A DNA stretch of 64,000 bases from Datnioides undecimradiatus (taxonomy: Eukaryota; Chordata; Actinopteri; Lobotiformes; Datnioididae): the NCBI GenBank assembly GCA_008933995.1, contig WARS01000138.1, positions 207,001 through 271,000 on the forward strand, read 5' to 3'. The notes beneath the pieces were generated by a model. It worked only from the letters and a program-made list of their open reading frames with translations. It made no database searches and was not told where the DNA came from. Below are positions 23,401 through 36,315 of this stretch, in pieces (the first letter of the stretch is position 1; each line of letters opens with the position of its first letter). The translations under genes were made by a program, and so were the position numbers.

Positions 23401-26400
23401 GTGGAAAAACTGAGAAAGACTGGAGCATTAAAGAGGCTGTCTGCAGCCGCTGCGACGAGCTGCGAAGAGCTGGGCGACAATATTTACAAACCAAATACCA
23501 ATCAGTGTCCACAGATGATCCTGCAGCTGCACAGCAACACAGTGAATCACAGTGAATAGTTGTTAGTGTGGGGTTCATGAGCTACAGCGGCTCCGCTCTT
23601 ATTTCTGCTTTTACTGCAGTTAGCTGTGAGTCTGGTGAGCTGCAGGCCTCTGCTTCAAACCTTAACATTCAGTCTCAGCTCAGACTGCAGGACAGTTAAC
23701 TGCTGATCTGATCTCTGTGGAGACACGTGAGCCGGGTGCCCTGCTCGGCTCCCAGGTGAACAGGTTCAGGTGAATGAGGGTGGAGCTGACGGAGAAACCC
23801 CTCCTTGGATAAATAAAGGTTAGATCCTGCAGCTCTGACAGGTGCTCCAGCTCAGGACTCTGCGCTTTTCTTCCGCCCGTCATGGAGGTCGGTCCGCCCC
23901 ATTCCGGTTTCCCTGTAATCCAGGCCTGCCGGCCAGGAATGCCAGGAATGCTGGCTGTGTAATGGAAATCTGCTCCACATTTCAAACAGATTATGGCTGC
24001 TGAGACGGTGCAGCAGCAGCCTGGTTAACACTCTTGTAACGGCTGTCGAAACTGCTTTTTTCAGACCTGCAGGAAAAGGAGCTCTTGTGTGGATTCACAG
24101 CGAAGCGGACCACACAGTGACACATCGAGACCAGGACCCACAAAACCACCTGACCACGCTCAGTCGTTCAGGAACGTCTCCTCTGTCTGAGCAGGTCTCC
24201 TGAACCTCAGGCTGCTGAAACATGTTCCCACTCAGACACAAACAACCTTCTCTGCCGATTAGAGGAGAGGCTGATTGTGGCACAGAACATCGGCTCGAGA
24301 CAAGAAGCATGAAAACATCAAACGAACCTGCTCGGACTCCAGTTTAAACACATTCAGCCTCAGAGCTTTACCTTCCTCCCACAGCGAAGTCGGAGATGGC
24401 GTAGTAGTAGGACTTGAGGACCTTGGGGTCGTTGAAGACCTCGTCTCCGAATGTGTTGAGCCTGTTCAGGGTCACTCTGATGTCGGTAGCCGTCACCCAG
24501 TCCTGCAAGAGACACAACATGGATGCAATGTTAGAGGCGCGGGGCCTGTGGATCAGTCAGCAGCAGACAGGTGGACTGGGTGCAGAGACACATGTGCAAC
24601 CAAACATGATCATTTAAAAGACAAACACTGGTAAAAACACCAACACCGTGAACGTCGAGTTCGTAGGAGGACGCCGCTGAGAAGCTGCAGCAGGTTGGAC
24701 TAAAAGGCCTCAGTTCGCTTCAAAATCATGAATATATAAACAATATTTCCTGTTCTCCTCATCTTCACCCCATCGCAATTATACTGCAGTAAAAGAAGAT
24801 GCGACGACCTGCTCTGTTTGTAGCGTCTGACTCTGGCTTCTGCAGTTTGATTCATTTGTTCCTCGACTAAATCAGCTGACTCTTCCTGAGTCCTGAATCG
24901 AGGCTCGTTGGCAGCCTGCTGCTCTTCTGGATTCACAGCACCTGTGACCTCCTGGAATCAGAGACCTGGACGCTGTTCATACAACAACCTTCAGGGAAAC
25001 GTCATGATTGGCTCCCAGAGAGCGTCTGACAGAGTGGAGCGAGATCAGGGAGGCGAACTGACTCAAACTGACGGGTTTCATGTCACAAATCTTCTGTTTC
25101 GGCTAAAGGTCGCTCACTTCCATCGACCTGGTTAAGGGCTTGAAGCCAGCGTAGTGACCCAAACGTGAGACGGGCACATTTAAGTGTTTAAGTCCAAAGC
25201 CCAGTTTTAATCGTCAGGACTCGTAATTGAACATTGTTGTTTATCAGCAGCTGAGGCTGACGGACCGTCCTCAGCTCTGTTCAAAGGCTCGCTGAGGTTA
25301 TTAGATCCATCCTGAGGGGAACGTGAAGCGTTGGACTGATCCACTGACGCCACCCAACAGTCCTCAGATGTGGACGATCTGGTAGTTTTACTTCTCAGGC
25401 TGTGAGAACGACTGAATAACAGTGACGCAACAGCACAAACAGGCAAACTGTGACAGCTTTAGTGTAACAGACTTTATTTTCTTGGCATGAAGACACGAGA
25501 ACCAGCTGGAGAGCATTACTGAAGGACACCTGCTCAGTATCAGCCACGTCGTCTCATCACGCAGGATAAAGAAAGTTACTCAACATCGCGCCAGTGTGTG
25601 AAAAGGCTCACGGGAAACTCGCAGCGAAGGCCAGCGATAGCTTTGTTCAGTATCAGCAGGAAGCTTATCAGGCCGGTCCAAAGGTTTTTATTCAGCTCAG
25701 AGCAGCTGTTCGAAGACAAACAGATCTGATCCGAGTCTGCCCACAGGAAAAGTGGAAACACTCACGAATGTTAATCCACATCTGATATGAACGCCGCCGC
25801 TGCTGGGGAACATGGGAAATAAATGGCTGAACCAAATGTTCCCACTTCAAACCTCGAGAGGAAACTGTTAAAACATGTGCTGACAGCCAACTGGCCTCCT
25901 GTCAGGCAGCAGAGATCTCATTGTTACGCTTCACGTCACGAATACAACGTCGTCTGGAATGAAGACGTGCACGCAGAGGAAACAGCAGACGCTAAGTATG
26001 CTGAAGGTTTACCCTCCCACTCTGCAGTCCGCCGAGACTTCGCACTCTCATGTTAAATCCTGGTCTAAGTGCCAGGAAAGAGGAGCGGGTCTCCGCTTCG
26101 CCCACCGGCGGCTCCACCCTGCAGGTTTAAACAGGAAGTTCAGACCATCACTCATGTTCCTGCTGCTGCAAACAGACTGAAGAGAAACAACACCCCTGGC
26201 TCCCACTCCCCCGACACAGCATTTCAGAAATGCACCACGGGAGCAGAACGGCCCGAGGGCTGGTCAGCGGTTGTTTGGTGACGATTGACCGACTGTAATG
26301 AAGCAGCGAGGCGAAGTGAATGGAGTGAATGTTCTGTCTGCTGATTGGCTGGTGGAGGCTTGTGGGACTTGGCAGCCACCTGAGGCACATCCATGATCCA

Positions 26401-29400
26401 GAAAGAGTTCAATATATCGATAATTAATAAAGTTGATCTGTTTCCATATTTAGCACAGAGCTCGGCTCAGTTATTAGTTTGTTCTCTTTTGATCTGAAAT
26501 GTTTGGCTGAGGTCCTGCAGCTCATCCTGGAGGATCCTGTACCTTTCCAGACCAGATGGGATCCATAATCCCTCCAACATGTCAGTCCAGATCGAGCTGG
26601 GGTTCTCCTCCCAGCTTCAGGAGCTTGAAAAGCCTCCAGGGACATCGAGGAGGCGTCTTAATCAGATGCTGAACGAGCACAGCTGAGTCCTTTCAATGCA
26701 AAGGCTGATGGTTCAGCCTCTGCATGTCTGACACCTCAGTCTGAAGGTATCTGCGTGGACAGGTGTGCTGGTCCACATGCAGCCACTCCGTCCGGCGGAC
26801 TATCATGAAATCATGGAGGAATCCGACGGAGCTCCAGCTCTGAAACTGTAGCACGATGTTCATCTGTTGCCAGACTCTAATGGAGGTTCAGGTTCTGGCA
26901 CAGACCCTGGTTCTGGTTGACATTTGTCTCTGATGAAGGTTGTGATTGTTGAGAACTTGTGTGCAGCTGCTTCCTCAGCTGGTCACTTATCAGTTCACCA
27001 GCGCCCGAATTTCTCCCTTTATGATTCATGAGTAAACTCGTGGTTCGTCCGGCAGCTGCTGCTCCTCACACCATCCAGGAAGCTCGTGCAGGTTCTGGAG
27101 TCAACACTGTTTAAACGGTGCAGAACATTTGTTTGCTATCAATCATCTGCAGCTCGGTGCCAGAGAGGAACGCCTCGGCCCCGACACGTGTTTTCTTGAG
27201 GGAACGCAGACATTAGAAACTCCTCACAAACATTCAGCCACGCTGCAGAGACACCGAGAGGTTTTACTCTCGGTCGAGCTTTTGTGTTGTGTCAGAAACA
27301 AAACTTCTGCAGATTATCGGATACAAATCCAGGCAGGCTCTGAAAGAAAGCACAGTTTTCCTGTGTTTCAGTGGGAGCTCAGTGATGTCGCGCCAACTCA
27401 CAAGATGAACCACTAACAACACCAAAGAACCGGTCAACTCCTGCGCCGGACTTCTGTGTCCGGGCCAAAAAGCTGCACTTGAACGCACCACAAACTCTAC
27501 AGCTAACAGTCAAACAGCACGTAGGATCTGTGCCAGCGTGACAGGAAGTAACTGTTCTGGGAGATGAACGAGCTGCTGGTGCTGTCAGCCGCCGTCAATC
27601 GGCTACGCAGCAGATTCAAGGCCGCCGGCAGGGGTCAGAGTAGAGCGACGGATGCAGGGTTGAACACGCTAACCAGGCTTAAACATGCTAGCACAAGTGC
27701 CCCTGTCTGCTTGTTTCCAAGCAGGTTCGCTTGTTTGCTAACGAGACGATAACTGAACAAACATGCGACTGTGCAATGAGCTGTTCGCCAGCTCGGACCT
27801 CATGCAAACAAAGAAATGTGAGGGTGAGTCTGGACGAATCACGTGAGGAGGTTTTGCTTAGTCCTGCAGGACTCAGGATTCAGGACTCTGTCGGTCGGCA
27901 GTGAAGAGCTTCATCGTGTCAGTGATGAACTACAGACTTTACAGATGAAGTCTGAGATGATTCAAAGCTGTAAAAACACGACTGCCGGCTGGATTCAGAG
28001 GACGATCGATGGGTCAGAGAGCAGTAACACAGAGTCCTGACGCACACATTTCAATATTTTCAGAATCTCTCAAAGTCTGAAGCATTTTCATCACTTATGA
28101 AGTTATCATGATGCTGTTCAGACCCGGCACTGAAACCTGTTCACAGACATTTTTCAAACAGATTGTTTACTCTTTTTTTCCTGTTTTTGTTTTTTTAAAT
28201 ATAGCTTTATGTTTAAAGCCACCGATGACACAATCTGACAGGTTTAGACGTGAAACCCGGCTCAGACACCCGACACCTGCGACTCGCTGCCACTGCTTTA
28301 TTTTAAGAGGTCACAAGTCAAAAAGGTTTGGAACCGCAGCTCCAGAATAAAACCGACTGATGGCTGGTCGGCCACACTCGGACCGTCTCAGCTGCCGGTT
28401 ATTTCCTGCTCGGAGATGACAGACAGCAGGAATGTCAGCGGGCGACAAACAGCCGCCCGACGCCTCCAACAGCCCCCAGACTCCCCAGCTTCGGTATAAA
28501 TAGCTTCATGCCGACGAGTCAAATAAGGAAGTTTACAGCTGCAGAGCTGCAGAGCTAAATCTGTTCATTTCCACAGAGCAGAGGCCTGAGAGCCCAGCCC
28601 GTCCATCCCTACTAACACTGCTACTCAGATTACTCAGATTTACTCGAGTACTCTCAGTGTTTCCCACTCAGAGGCCGCGTGGGCTCAGAACATGACGTTT
28701 GAACTCTGTGGTTGCTGAGTTTAAAACCAGAGCAGACACGTCGTGAGGGAAACCGTGAAAACAGAATCGCTGCTCCAGCTGGAGAGCAACGAGCTGAGCT
28801 GCAGAGAGACAAGACACATGGAAACACAAACACGCTGTGGGGGAGGAGGGGGGGACAGAGGAGAGGAGGGAGGGAGGGAGGGCAGAGGAGAGGAGGGAGG
28901 GAGGGCAGAGAAGGGAGGGAAGGAGGGAGGACAGAGGAGAGGAGGAAAGGAGGACAGAGGAGAGGAGGGAGGACAGAGGAGAGGAGGGAGGGAGGACAGA
29001 GGAAAGAAGGGACAGAGAAAGGAGGGACAGAGAAAGGAGGGAGGGAGGACAGAGGAAGGAGGGAGGGAGGACATAGGAGAGGAGGGAGGACAGAGGAAGG
29101 AGGGAGGGAGGACAGAGCAGGGAGGGTGGACAGAGGAGAGGAGGGAGGGAGGGCAGAGAAGGGAGAGAAGGAGGGAGGACAGAGGAAAGGAAGGAGGGAG
29201 GACAGAGGAGGGAGGGAGGGAGGACAGAGGAGAGGAGGGAGGGACGACAGAGGAAAGGAGGGACAGAGGAAGGAGGGAGGGAGGGCAGAGAAGGGAGGGA
29301 AGGAGGGAGGACAGAGGAAAGGAAGGAGGGAGGGAGGACAGAGCAGGGAGGGTGGGAGGACAAAGGAAAGGAGGGAGGGAGGGCAGAGGAAGGAGGGAGG

Positions 29401-32400
29401 GAGGACAGAGGAGAGGAGGGACGGAGGGCAGAGGAGAGGAGGGAGGGAGGGCAGAGAAGGGAGGGAAGGAGGGAGGACAGAGGAGAGGAGGAAAGGAGGC
29501 AGAGGAGGGAGGGAGGACAGAGGAAAGAAGGGACAGAGAAAGGAGGGAGGGGAGGACAGAGGAAGGAGGGAGGGAGGACAGAGGAGAGGAGGGAGGACAG
29601 AGGAAGGAGGGAGGGAGGACAGAGCAGGGAGGGTGGGAGGACAGAGGAAAGGAGGGAGGGAGGACAGAGGAGAGGAGGGAGGGAGGGCAGAGAAGGGAGG
29701 GAAGGAGGGAGGACAGAGGAAAGGAAGGAGGGAGGGACAGAGGAGGGAGGGAGGGAGGACAGAGGAGAGGAGGGAGGGACGACAGAGGAAAGGAGGGACA
29801 GAGGAAGGAGGGAGGACAGAGGAAGGAGGGAGGGAGGGCAGAGAAGGGAGGGAAGGAGGGAGGACAGAGGAAAGGAAGGAGGGAGGGAGGACAGAGCAGG
29901 GAGGGTGGAGGACAGAGAAAGGAGGGAGGGAGGGGCAGAGGGAGAGGGAGGGAGGGAGGGCAGAGAAGGGAGGAAGGAGGGAGGACAGAGGAAGGAAGGA
30001 GGGAGGGGACAGAGGAAAGGAAGGAGGGAGGGCAGAGGAAGGAGGGAGGGAGAGGAGGGAGGGCAGAGGGAAAGGAGGGAGGAGGCAGAGGAAAGGGAGG
30101 GGAGGAGGACAGAGGAGGGAGGGAAGGGAGGGAGGGCAGAGGAGGGAGGGAGGGAGGGAGGGCAGAGGAGAGGAGACGTCTTCCAGCTGCAGCTCGTCGG
30201 AGCCAAACTGAGCTGCTGCTGTGGTGGGAAATCCGGGGGCGTTGCCTAGCAACATGTTGCAACACTTGGCAGCATCAAACGTGCAACCTGACCTGCAGCA
30301 CGGCCTGCTGGGAAAAAACCTGACCCACTGCTCAGCTGGACAGTCTCGAGTGGACGGCTGAGTTGATAAGGAGCTCTGAAGGTTGGAGGTCAGGTGGAGC
30401 AGGAGGAGAACACTCACACACACTTCCTGTTTCCTGTCTGGACTCACCTGGAGGACGGGGCTGTTGTCGAAGTTGTAGGCGCTGGGTCGTCCCTCCAGCG
30501 TGGAGAAGGCCACGTTGCCGCCGGTGAGCGGCGAGATGTCGCTGAAGTCATCGGTGCAGAGCGCCTGCTGCTCGTCCTCGCCGGTGCGGATGAAGCCGCG
30601 GTTCGGCTTCTGGTACGTCTTCTCGCAGGAGCCGCTGTAGTACTGGTACGGCACCCAGGGGCCACCCTCGCTCGTCCGCTTGTAGATGGCGAAGCTCTCC
30701 GGGCGGCTGGTGTGGAACTTGAGGCGGACGTAGGTGATGTCGAAGGCCTTGCCTGCAGAGAACAGGAAGTCAGTTCTGCGCTGTTTAATCAGAAAGTCTC
30801 ATCACACGCTCCTCGTCTTTAACCAGGGTCAGTTTGTTAAAGTCATATTTTCATTTCAATACTTCACCACGAAACAGACAAACTGTGTCACCTGAAGTTC
30901 ACACCTCAGGAGGAACCTCAGCAGGGACCTCAGGAGGAACCTCAGCAGGGACCTCAGGAGGAGTTTCACAAACACTGAAGCTAAACCACTTAATGAAGTT
31001 AAGAGTTTCTGACATCAATCATCTGATCAGCTGAGAACCAATGATGAAAGCCACTGTATGGGTGGGTTGAGGCTTCTCAGTGTGAGCAGACGACCTGCTG
31101 CCCGGGCGAACGCCTCATTGTCACCTGATCTGTGAACGTCAGTGGGAGAGACTTCTCGTGTTTCACAGAGTCGATGTCTCACAGACGCCTCAGACGACCA
31201 CAACAACACGCTTCAGTTCACTGAGCTGGATCTCATCTCCCAGTTTCCACTTCCTGTCATCCCAGTTTCCCCTTCCTGTCAGCCCAGTTTCCCCTTCCTG
31301 TGGGCCGATGCTCCTGGAGACAAAGTGGAACCTATCAGATCGTCTGACGCGCGCCGCGGCGAGCAGGAATGTGCAGCCCGTGCTGGAACGGGCGGACTGC
31401 TCCTTTAACTGCATATCTGACGAGTCTGAGCACGACCGCGACCCGTCAGTCAGCGCGTGAAGGAGCGCCGCCATGTTTGCACCGGGCGGCGGGGGGTACA
31501 GTTGTTTGCTCAGCCAAAGAATCTGCTCTGTAAACAGTGGCTGACAGGCCCCGGCCCCCGGGGCCCCTCTGTGTCCACGGCAAATAAAGGTGAAGCAGCT
31601 GAGGCGCTCAGAGTTTATTACAGGAAACAATGAGGCAACTGCAAACACACACTTCCTCCTCCCACAGAGTGTGTGTGTATGCGTGTGTGTGTGCGAGAGA
31701 GTGAGTGTGTGCGAGAGTGTGTGTGTGACTGAGTGAGCGAGTGTGTGTGTGTGTGTGTGTGCGAGAGAGTGTGTGTGTGAGTGAGTGTGTGAACGCGAGA
31801 GTGTGTGTGTGAGTGTGCATGCGTGCGTGCGAGTGTGCATCCGTGCGTGTGTGTCTGTGTGAACTCGAGGTCACTGTGCAGCTGTAACAGCAGGTTAAAC
31901 GTATGAAACAGACTGAACCAGCGAAAACAAATGAATTCATGAACTAATGAGCCAATCAGCACGAGCCCTGCAACAGGGGAACAGGAGGGGGCTTTAGCGT
32001 TACCATGGTGACACATGACATCACCACTGCAACACTTAGGTGGAATCTGATTGGCTGGAGTGAGTCGACAGGTGATGATAATGCAGACGCCTGCTGGGAT
32101 CTTACATTTCCCATGATGCACCTGGTTGGAGGTGTATATTTCATGGATGTCATGATGTCGTCTGTGTTACGGTGATTATTAGTGTTAATTATTAGTTTTT
32201 AGTCACGGTAAAGTTGTTTGACCGGCGTCCCACGTCTCAGTGACGCTCAAGTTTACCGGCTGTGAAACCGAAATGTCTCCTCGTCTCTTTGGAAACTCTC
32301 TGTTCTCAGGGTTTCGGGGTTTGTTGGCAGCTCAGACGAGTCTAAGGACCAAAGGGAACTGAACAGACCATCAACATCAACGTCTGGAGCGTCTTCTCAC

Positions 32401-35400
32401 ACTGACGTGGAGACGCTCTGCCATCAGACGCCGCGAAGCGCCTCAGAGAGAGGAAGCGTCGGGGACAGACACCAGCCGACTCTGTCTCCGACGGCTCTTT
32501 AAATAAAGACGGGCTGCCTCCACATCCTCCACAGGACAAAGCATCTGCTGCACCCAACCAGCACAGAGGAGGGGGGTGGCGAGGGCGCGGAGGAGACACT
32601 CTGATTGGACGAGGACATCTGGGGGAAGTGACGCTGCTCTCACACACAGACAAAGACCGGTTAGGACCAGTTCAAACATCTGGACCGGGTCTGAGCAGTG
32701 AAGCGTCTGCAGAGACATGGACAGAGACCATGTGACCCGTGGACACGTGTGACCCTGACGGTCACATGATAAATCGTCAGACAACACGCAGGAGACAGCG
32801 AAGGCACACGTCAAACCAGAGCAAAACAACCAAATATCAATCAATCAGCCCGGCCAATCAGAGCGGAGCGTGACGGCGACAGACGGTCGGTCGGTTAGAT
32901 GTGATTGGTCTCTCTCTCTCTCTCCTTGCCTGTCTCTCTCTCTCTCTCCCCCCCGCCTGTCTCTCTCTCTCTCTCCTTGCCTGTCTCTCTCTCTCTCCCT
33001 CTCTCTCTCTGCCTGTCTCTCTCTCTCTCCCCCTTGCCTGTCTCTCTCTCTCTCCTTGCCTGTCTCTCTCTCTCTCCTTGCCTGTCTCTCTCTCTCTCCC
33101 TCTCTCTCTCCGCCTGTCTCTCTCTCTCTCCCTGCCTGCCTGTCTCTCTCCCTCTGAAGGAGGCTCTCTAAGATGGGGGGGGTGTTTCCTGAGGGGAGAG
33201 AGAGAGAGACAGACAGAGAGAGAGAGAGAGAGAGAGACAGACAGGCAGAATGACAGACAGAGAGAGAGACAGACAGACAGGCAGAGGGGGCTGCTGGGAG
33301 TTTTCCTGTCCTGATATGGAAACATGAGCTGCAGATCTGAGGAGAGTCAAACTCTGCTGAAGCGTCCTGGATCAGCTCTGACCTCTGACCTCTGACCTGT
33401 GACTGAACCAGAGACACATCGTCTGTGAAACACCTTGATCTCAGAATCAGATCAGAGATCAGAGCTAATTAAGAGAAGAACTTAACGAAGTATCAGTTAA
33501 ATGAGGTTCTGTTCCTCAGCGGATCACAGACCTGGACCTGGTCTTTAAAAGGACCTGGACTCTGTGGCTTTAAAGGACATTAAATGATGTTTGCTGTTGG
33601 AGCCTGAGACGACGTGTCCTGCCTGTCTCCTCCACACACAGAGACACGCTGCGACACGCCACCGCAGGATGAAGCCTCAGACAGGATGCTGGTTCAGAGT
33701 CTGAGGCTCTACAGAAGGACGCCTGGATCTGGATCGCAGCTCAAGGTCACAGATGTTTGTCTTCACGCTGAGAGAAGACGCAGTTAACGAGGAAGACGTC
33801 CTTGACGAGGACAGATAAGGCTGGGGGAGGAGAGAGGGGGAGGATCAGTGTGTTCTGCTCCCGTCAATCAGCGGAGAGGACACCGTGACATCGTGGAGGA
33901 CTCAACCAGTCACAGTGATGTGACCTTTGACCTCCACCTTTGACAAGTGCCTCGTCTGCGTCTGAACCTCGTTAACAAGCTGGTTCAGCTCGAGTCGCCG
34001 GAGCCGAGTCACTGTTTCATTGTGTTTATTAAACGCTGACCTTTCATTCTGCTAACAGCTTTATTCTGCTAACAGCTTTATTCTGCTAACAGCTTTATTC
34101 TGCTAACGGGTTCGTGCTAACGGGTTCGTGCTGGCGGCTGCTGTGGTTCACGGCTCAGTTGTTCCCGCGCAGGCCTTTTTACAGTGCATTCCTGTGAATC
34201 TTCTTCCTGCCGGTGGAGCGAAGCCTCGGGGTCGGCCTGAGGTTTGGGAGGAGGAGGAGGGGGGAGGGTGCAGTTGTTATGGAGTGGGGGTGGGGGGTCC
34301 GGGGGAACGCCCCGGCTCGCAGTACGGTCCAATTAAATTTCCTCCCATGACCTCATCGCATTCTTCTCCAGGGGAACGAACAATGGCCGCTTTGACTTTT
34401 GGACGTGTGGGCATGAGCGAGCCTCCTCCATCTGAGGACGACTCCAACATCACGAGCAGCGAGTGAGCGCAGCGCCAACCGAGCACGCCAAAGGTCAGTC
34501 CTGCAGCAGAACACACTGAGGAAAGCACCCTGAGTTATAAGCTGCCCCAGCTCTGATGAAACGCTGTTTATTTCCTGTGTGATGTCACCAACGTGACGTC
34601 GATTTAATCCAACAGGTTTCTAACGAGCGAGGTTCAGCGAGGAGACGCGTGACTTCAGATCAAACCAGGAAACAAAGAGCTGGAGTGTGTCCGACTCGGC
34701 TGCTGTAGGCCCGCACTTTGACCCCGTCTCACACACACAAAACAGATCTGCCGTTTCCATGGCGACAGCTGAGCGCAACACTATCAGCGATTCGTCAGTA
34801 AAACAGTGTGTCACATGACGGCGGTGTCTGTGCAGGTGCAGGGGTCAGAGGTCAACGAGCCGAGAGATAAAACTGAACAGATTCAGGATCTGCTTTCTTT
34901 CGGGGGTGAGGTGGGGGGAGGAGGGGGAGGAATGTGAGGAATGCAGCAGAGTTTAAAGTCCACAACATGAAACGGTTCAGAGACGCCTCTGATCCCGGAC
35001 CCACCCTCTTTCTCCCAGAGGTCACAGGTCATCGTCGGAGCCGGGACGTGCAGGATACAGACACACGATGACATCAGATGACATCACAGACGACGAGACT
35101 CTGAACCTGCTCGTCACGCCAGATCCAAACCAGACTGAAACTAAACGTCACTTCTACTTCCTGTCATGACCTGACAGACATCAGGACACAACAGGAAGTG
35201 GTCTGAGTGGACACAAGTAGTGAGTCCAGCTGGCGTCCTCGTCTCCGCCCGGCCGACGGTTTCTGCGCCGGTCACATGGTGAAGCTGCAGACCAGCTAAG
35301 GGTTTCAGTGGGTTTGTGGGCCAGGCCGCCGCCGTTACACATTAACCCAGGCGTTAATGTGTAACCTGCTGCTATAGGCAGGAATGTACGCGGCCATAAA

Positions 35401-36273
35401 GGTGTGTTTGTTTTCCACATGTGGACTGCCCTCTGGGTATCAGTCATCAGTTATCAGCCGAGCTCGACGCGTCCTCCAGGAGCAGGAGCGCGAGTCGGAG
35501 CAGAGCTAAAACATAGCAGAGAGGCGTGAAGCTGCAGGCTGGTGTGAGCGCGCTCAGTGCAGCGCCTGCAGGAGGCTGATGATATCGCCGCAATCTCCTC
35601 CTCTGTTTGATAAACACTGCAGCCGCCGGCCGAGTGCTCTGATTGGACGAGGGGAGATTAAAGTGGCGGGCTGGGGGCCACAGAGGAGTGTGTGTGTGTG
35701 TGTGTGTGTGTGTGTCGGCTCCAGGCCTGAGTTGATAAGAGCTTCAAGTGATAAAAGGTCTTAAGTTTCAGTGAAGTCAGACTCCACGACGTCCCTGCAA
35801 CCTGAGGCGATAATGAGCTGGTCTTAGTTTTACTGAATAATAGATCACAACCATTTATTGATCCTGATGTCAGCTGATCAGTGTGTGTGCTGATCAGTGT
35901 GTGTGAGCTGATCAGTGTGTGTGCTGATCAGTGTGTGTGTGAATGAAACAGAGCTTCTCTCTGACTGAGCAGCAACTCAGCAGCGATGTGACTCTGCAAA
36001 GGTCAGAAGCTGCTTTCTGAAACACATCACTGTATTAAAGCAGAGACTCAGCTTCAATGCTCTGCAGAGACTCTGGAGTCACAGCAGCACATCACTGTAT
36101 TAAAGCAGAGACTCTGGAGTCACAGCAACACATCACTGTATTAAAGCAGAGACTCAGCTTCAATGCTTTGTAGAGACTCTGGAGTCACAGCAACACATCA
36201 CTGTATTAAAGCAGAGACTCTGGAGTCACAGCAACACATCACCACACACTGACTCTGCAGAGAGGAGCAGCTT

Positions 36274-36315
<42 letters not shown>

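Noticed and set aside
23175-23555. 126-codon frame in lamc1 intron 3
   Set aside because: No homology recognised; it lies inside a well-bounded intron.
28654-30654. Very long open frames (500-666 codons) on both strands
   Set aside because: They are products of a stop-free purine/pyrimidine repeat and translate to Pro/Ser/Leu or Gly/Arg/Glu repeats. Only the end at 30448-30654 is real, as part of lamc1 exon 2.
30394-30822. 142-codon plus-strand frame over lamc1 exon 2
   Set aside because: Antisense shadow of the LN-domain exon.
32845-33417. 190-codon frame of Arg/Glu and Ser/Leu repeats
   Set aside because: Arises from the CT/GA repeat tracts.
34128-34466. 112-codon plus-strand frame in lamc1 intron 1
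   Set aside because: Low-complexity Glu/Gly-rich translation without similarity to a known family and without splice context.
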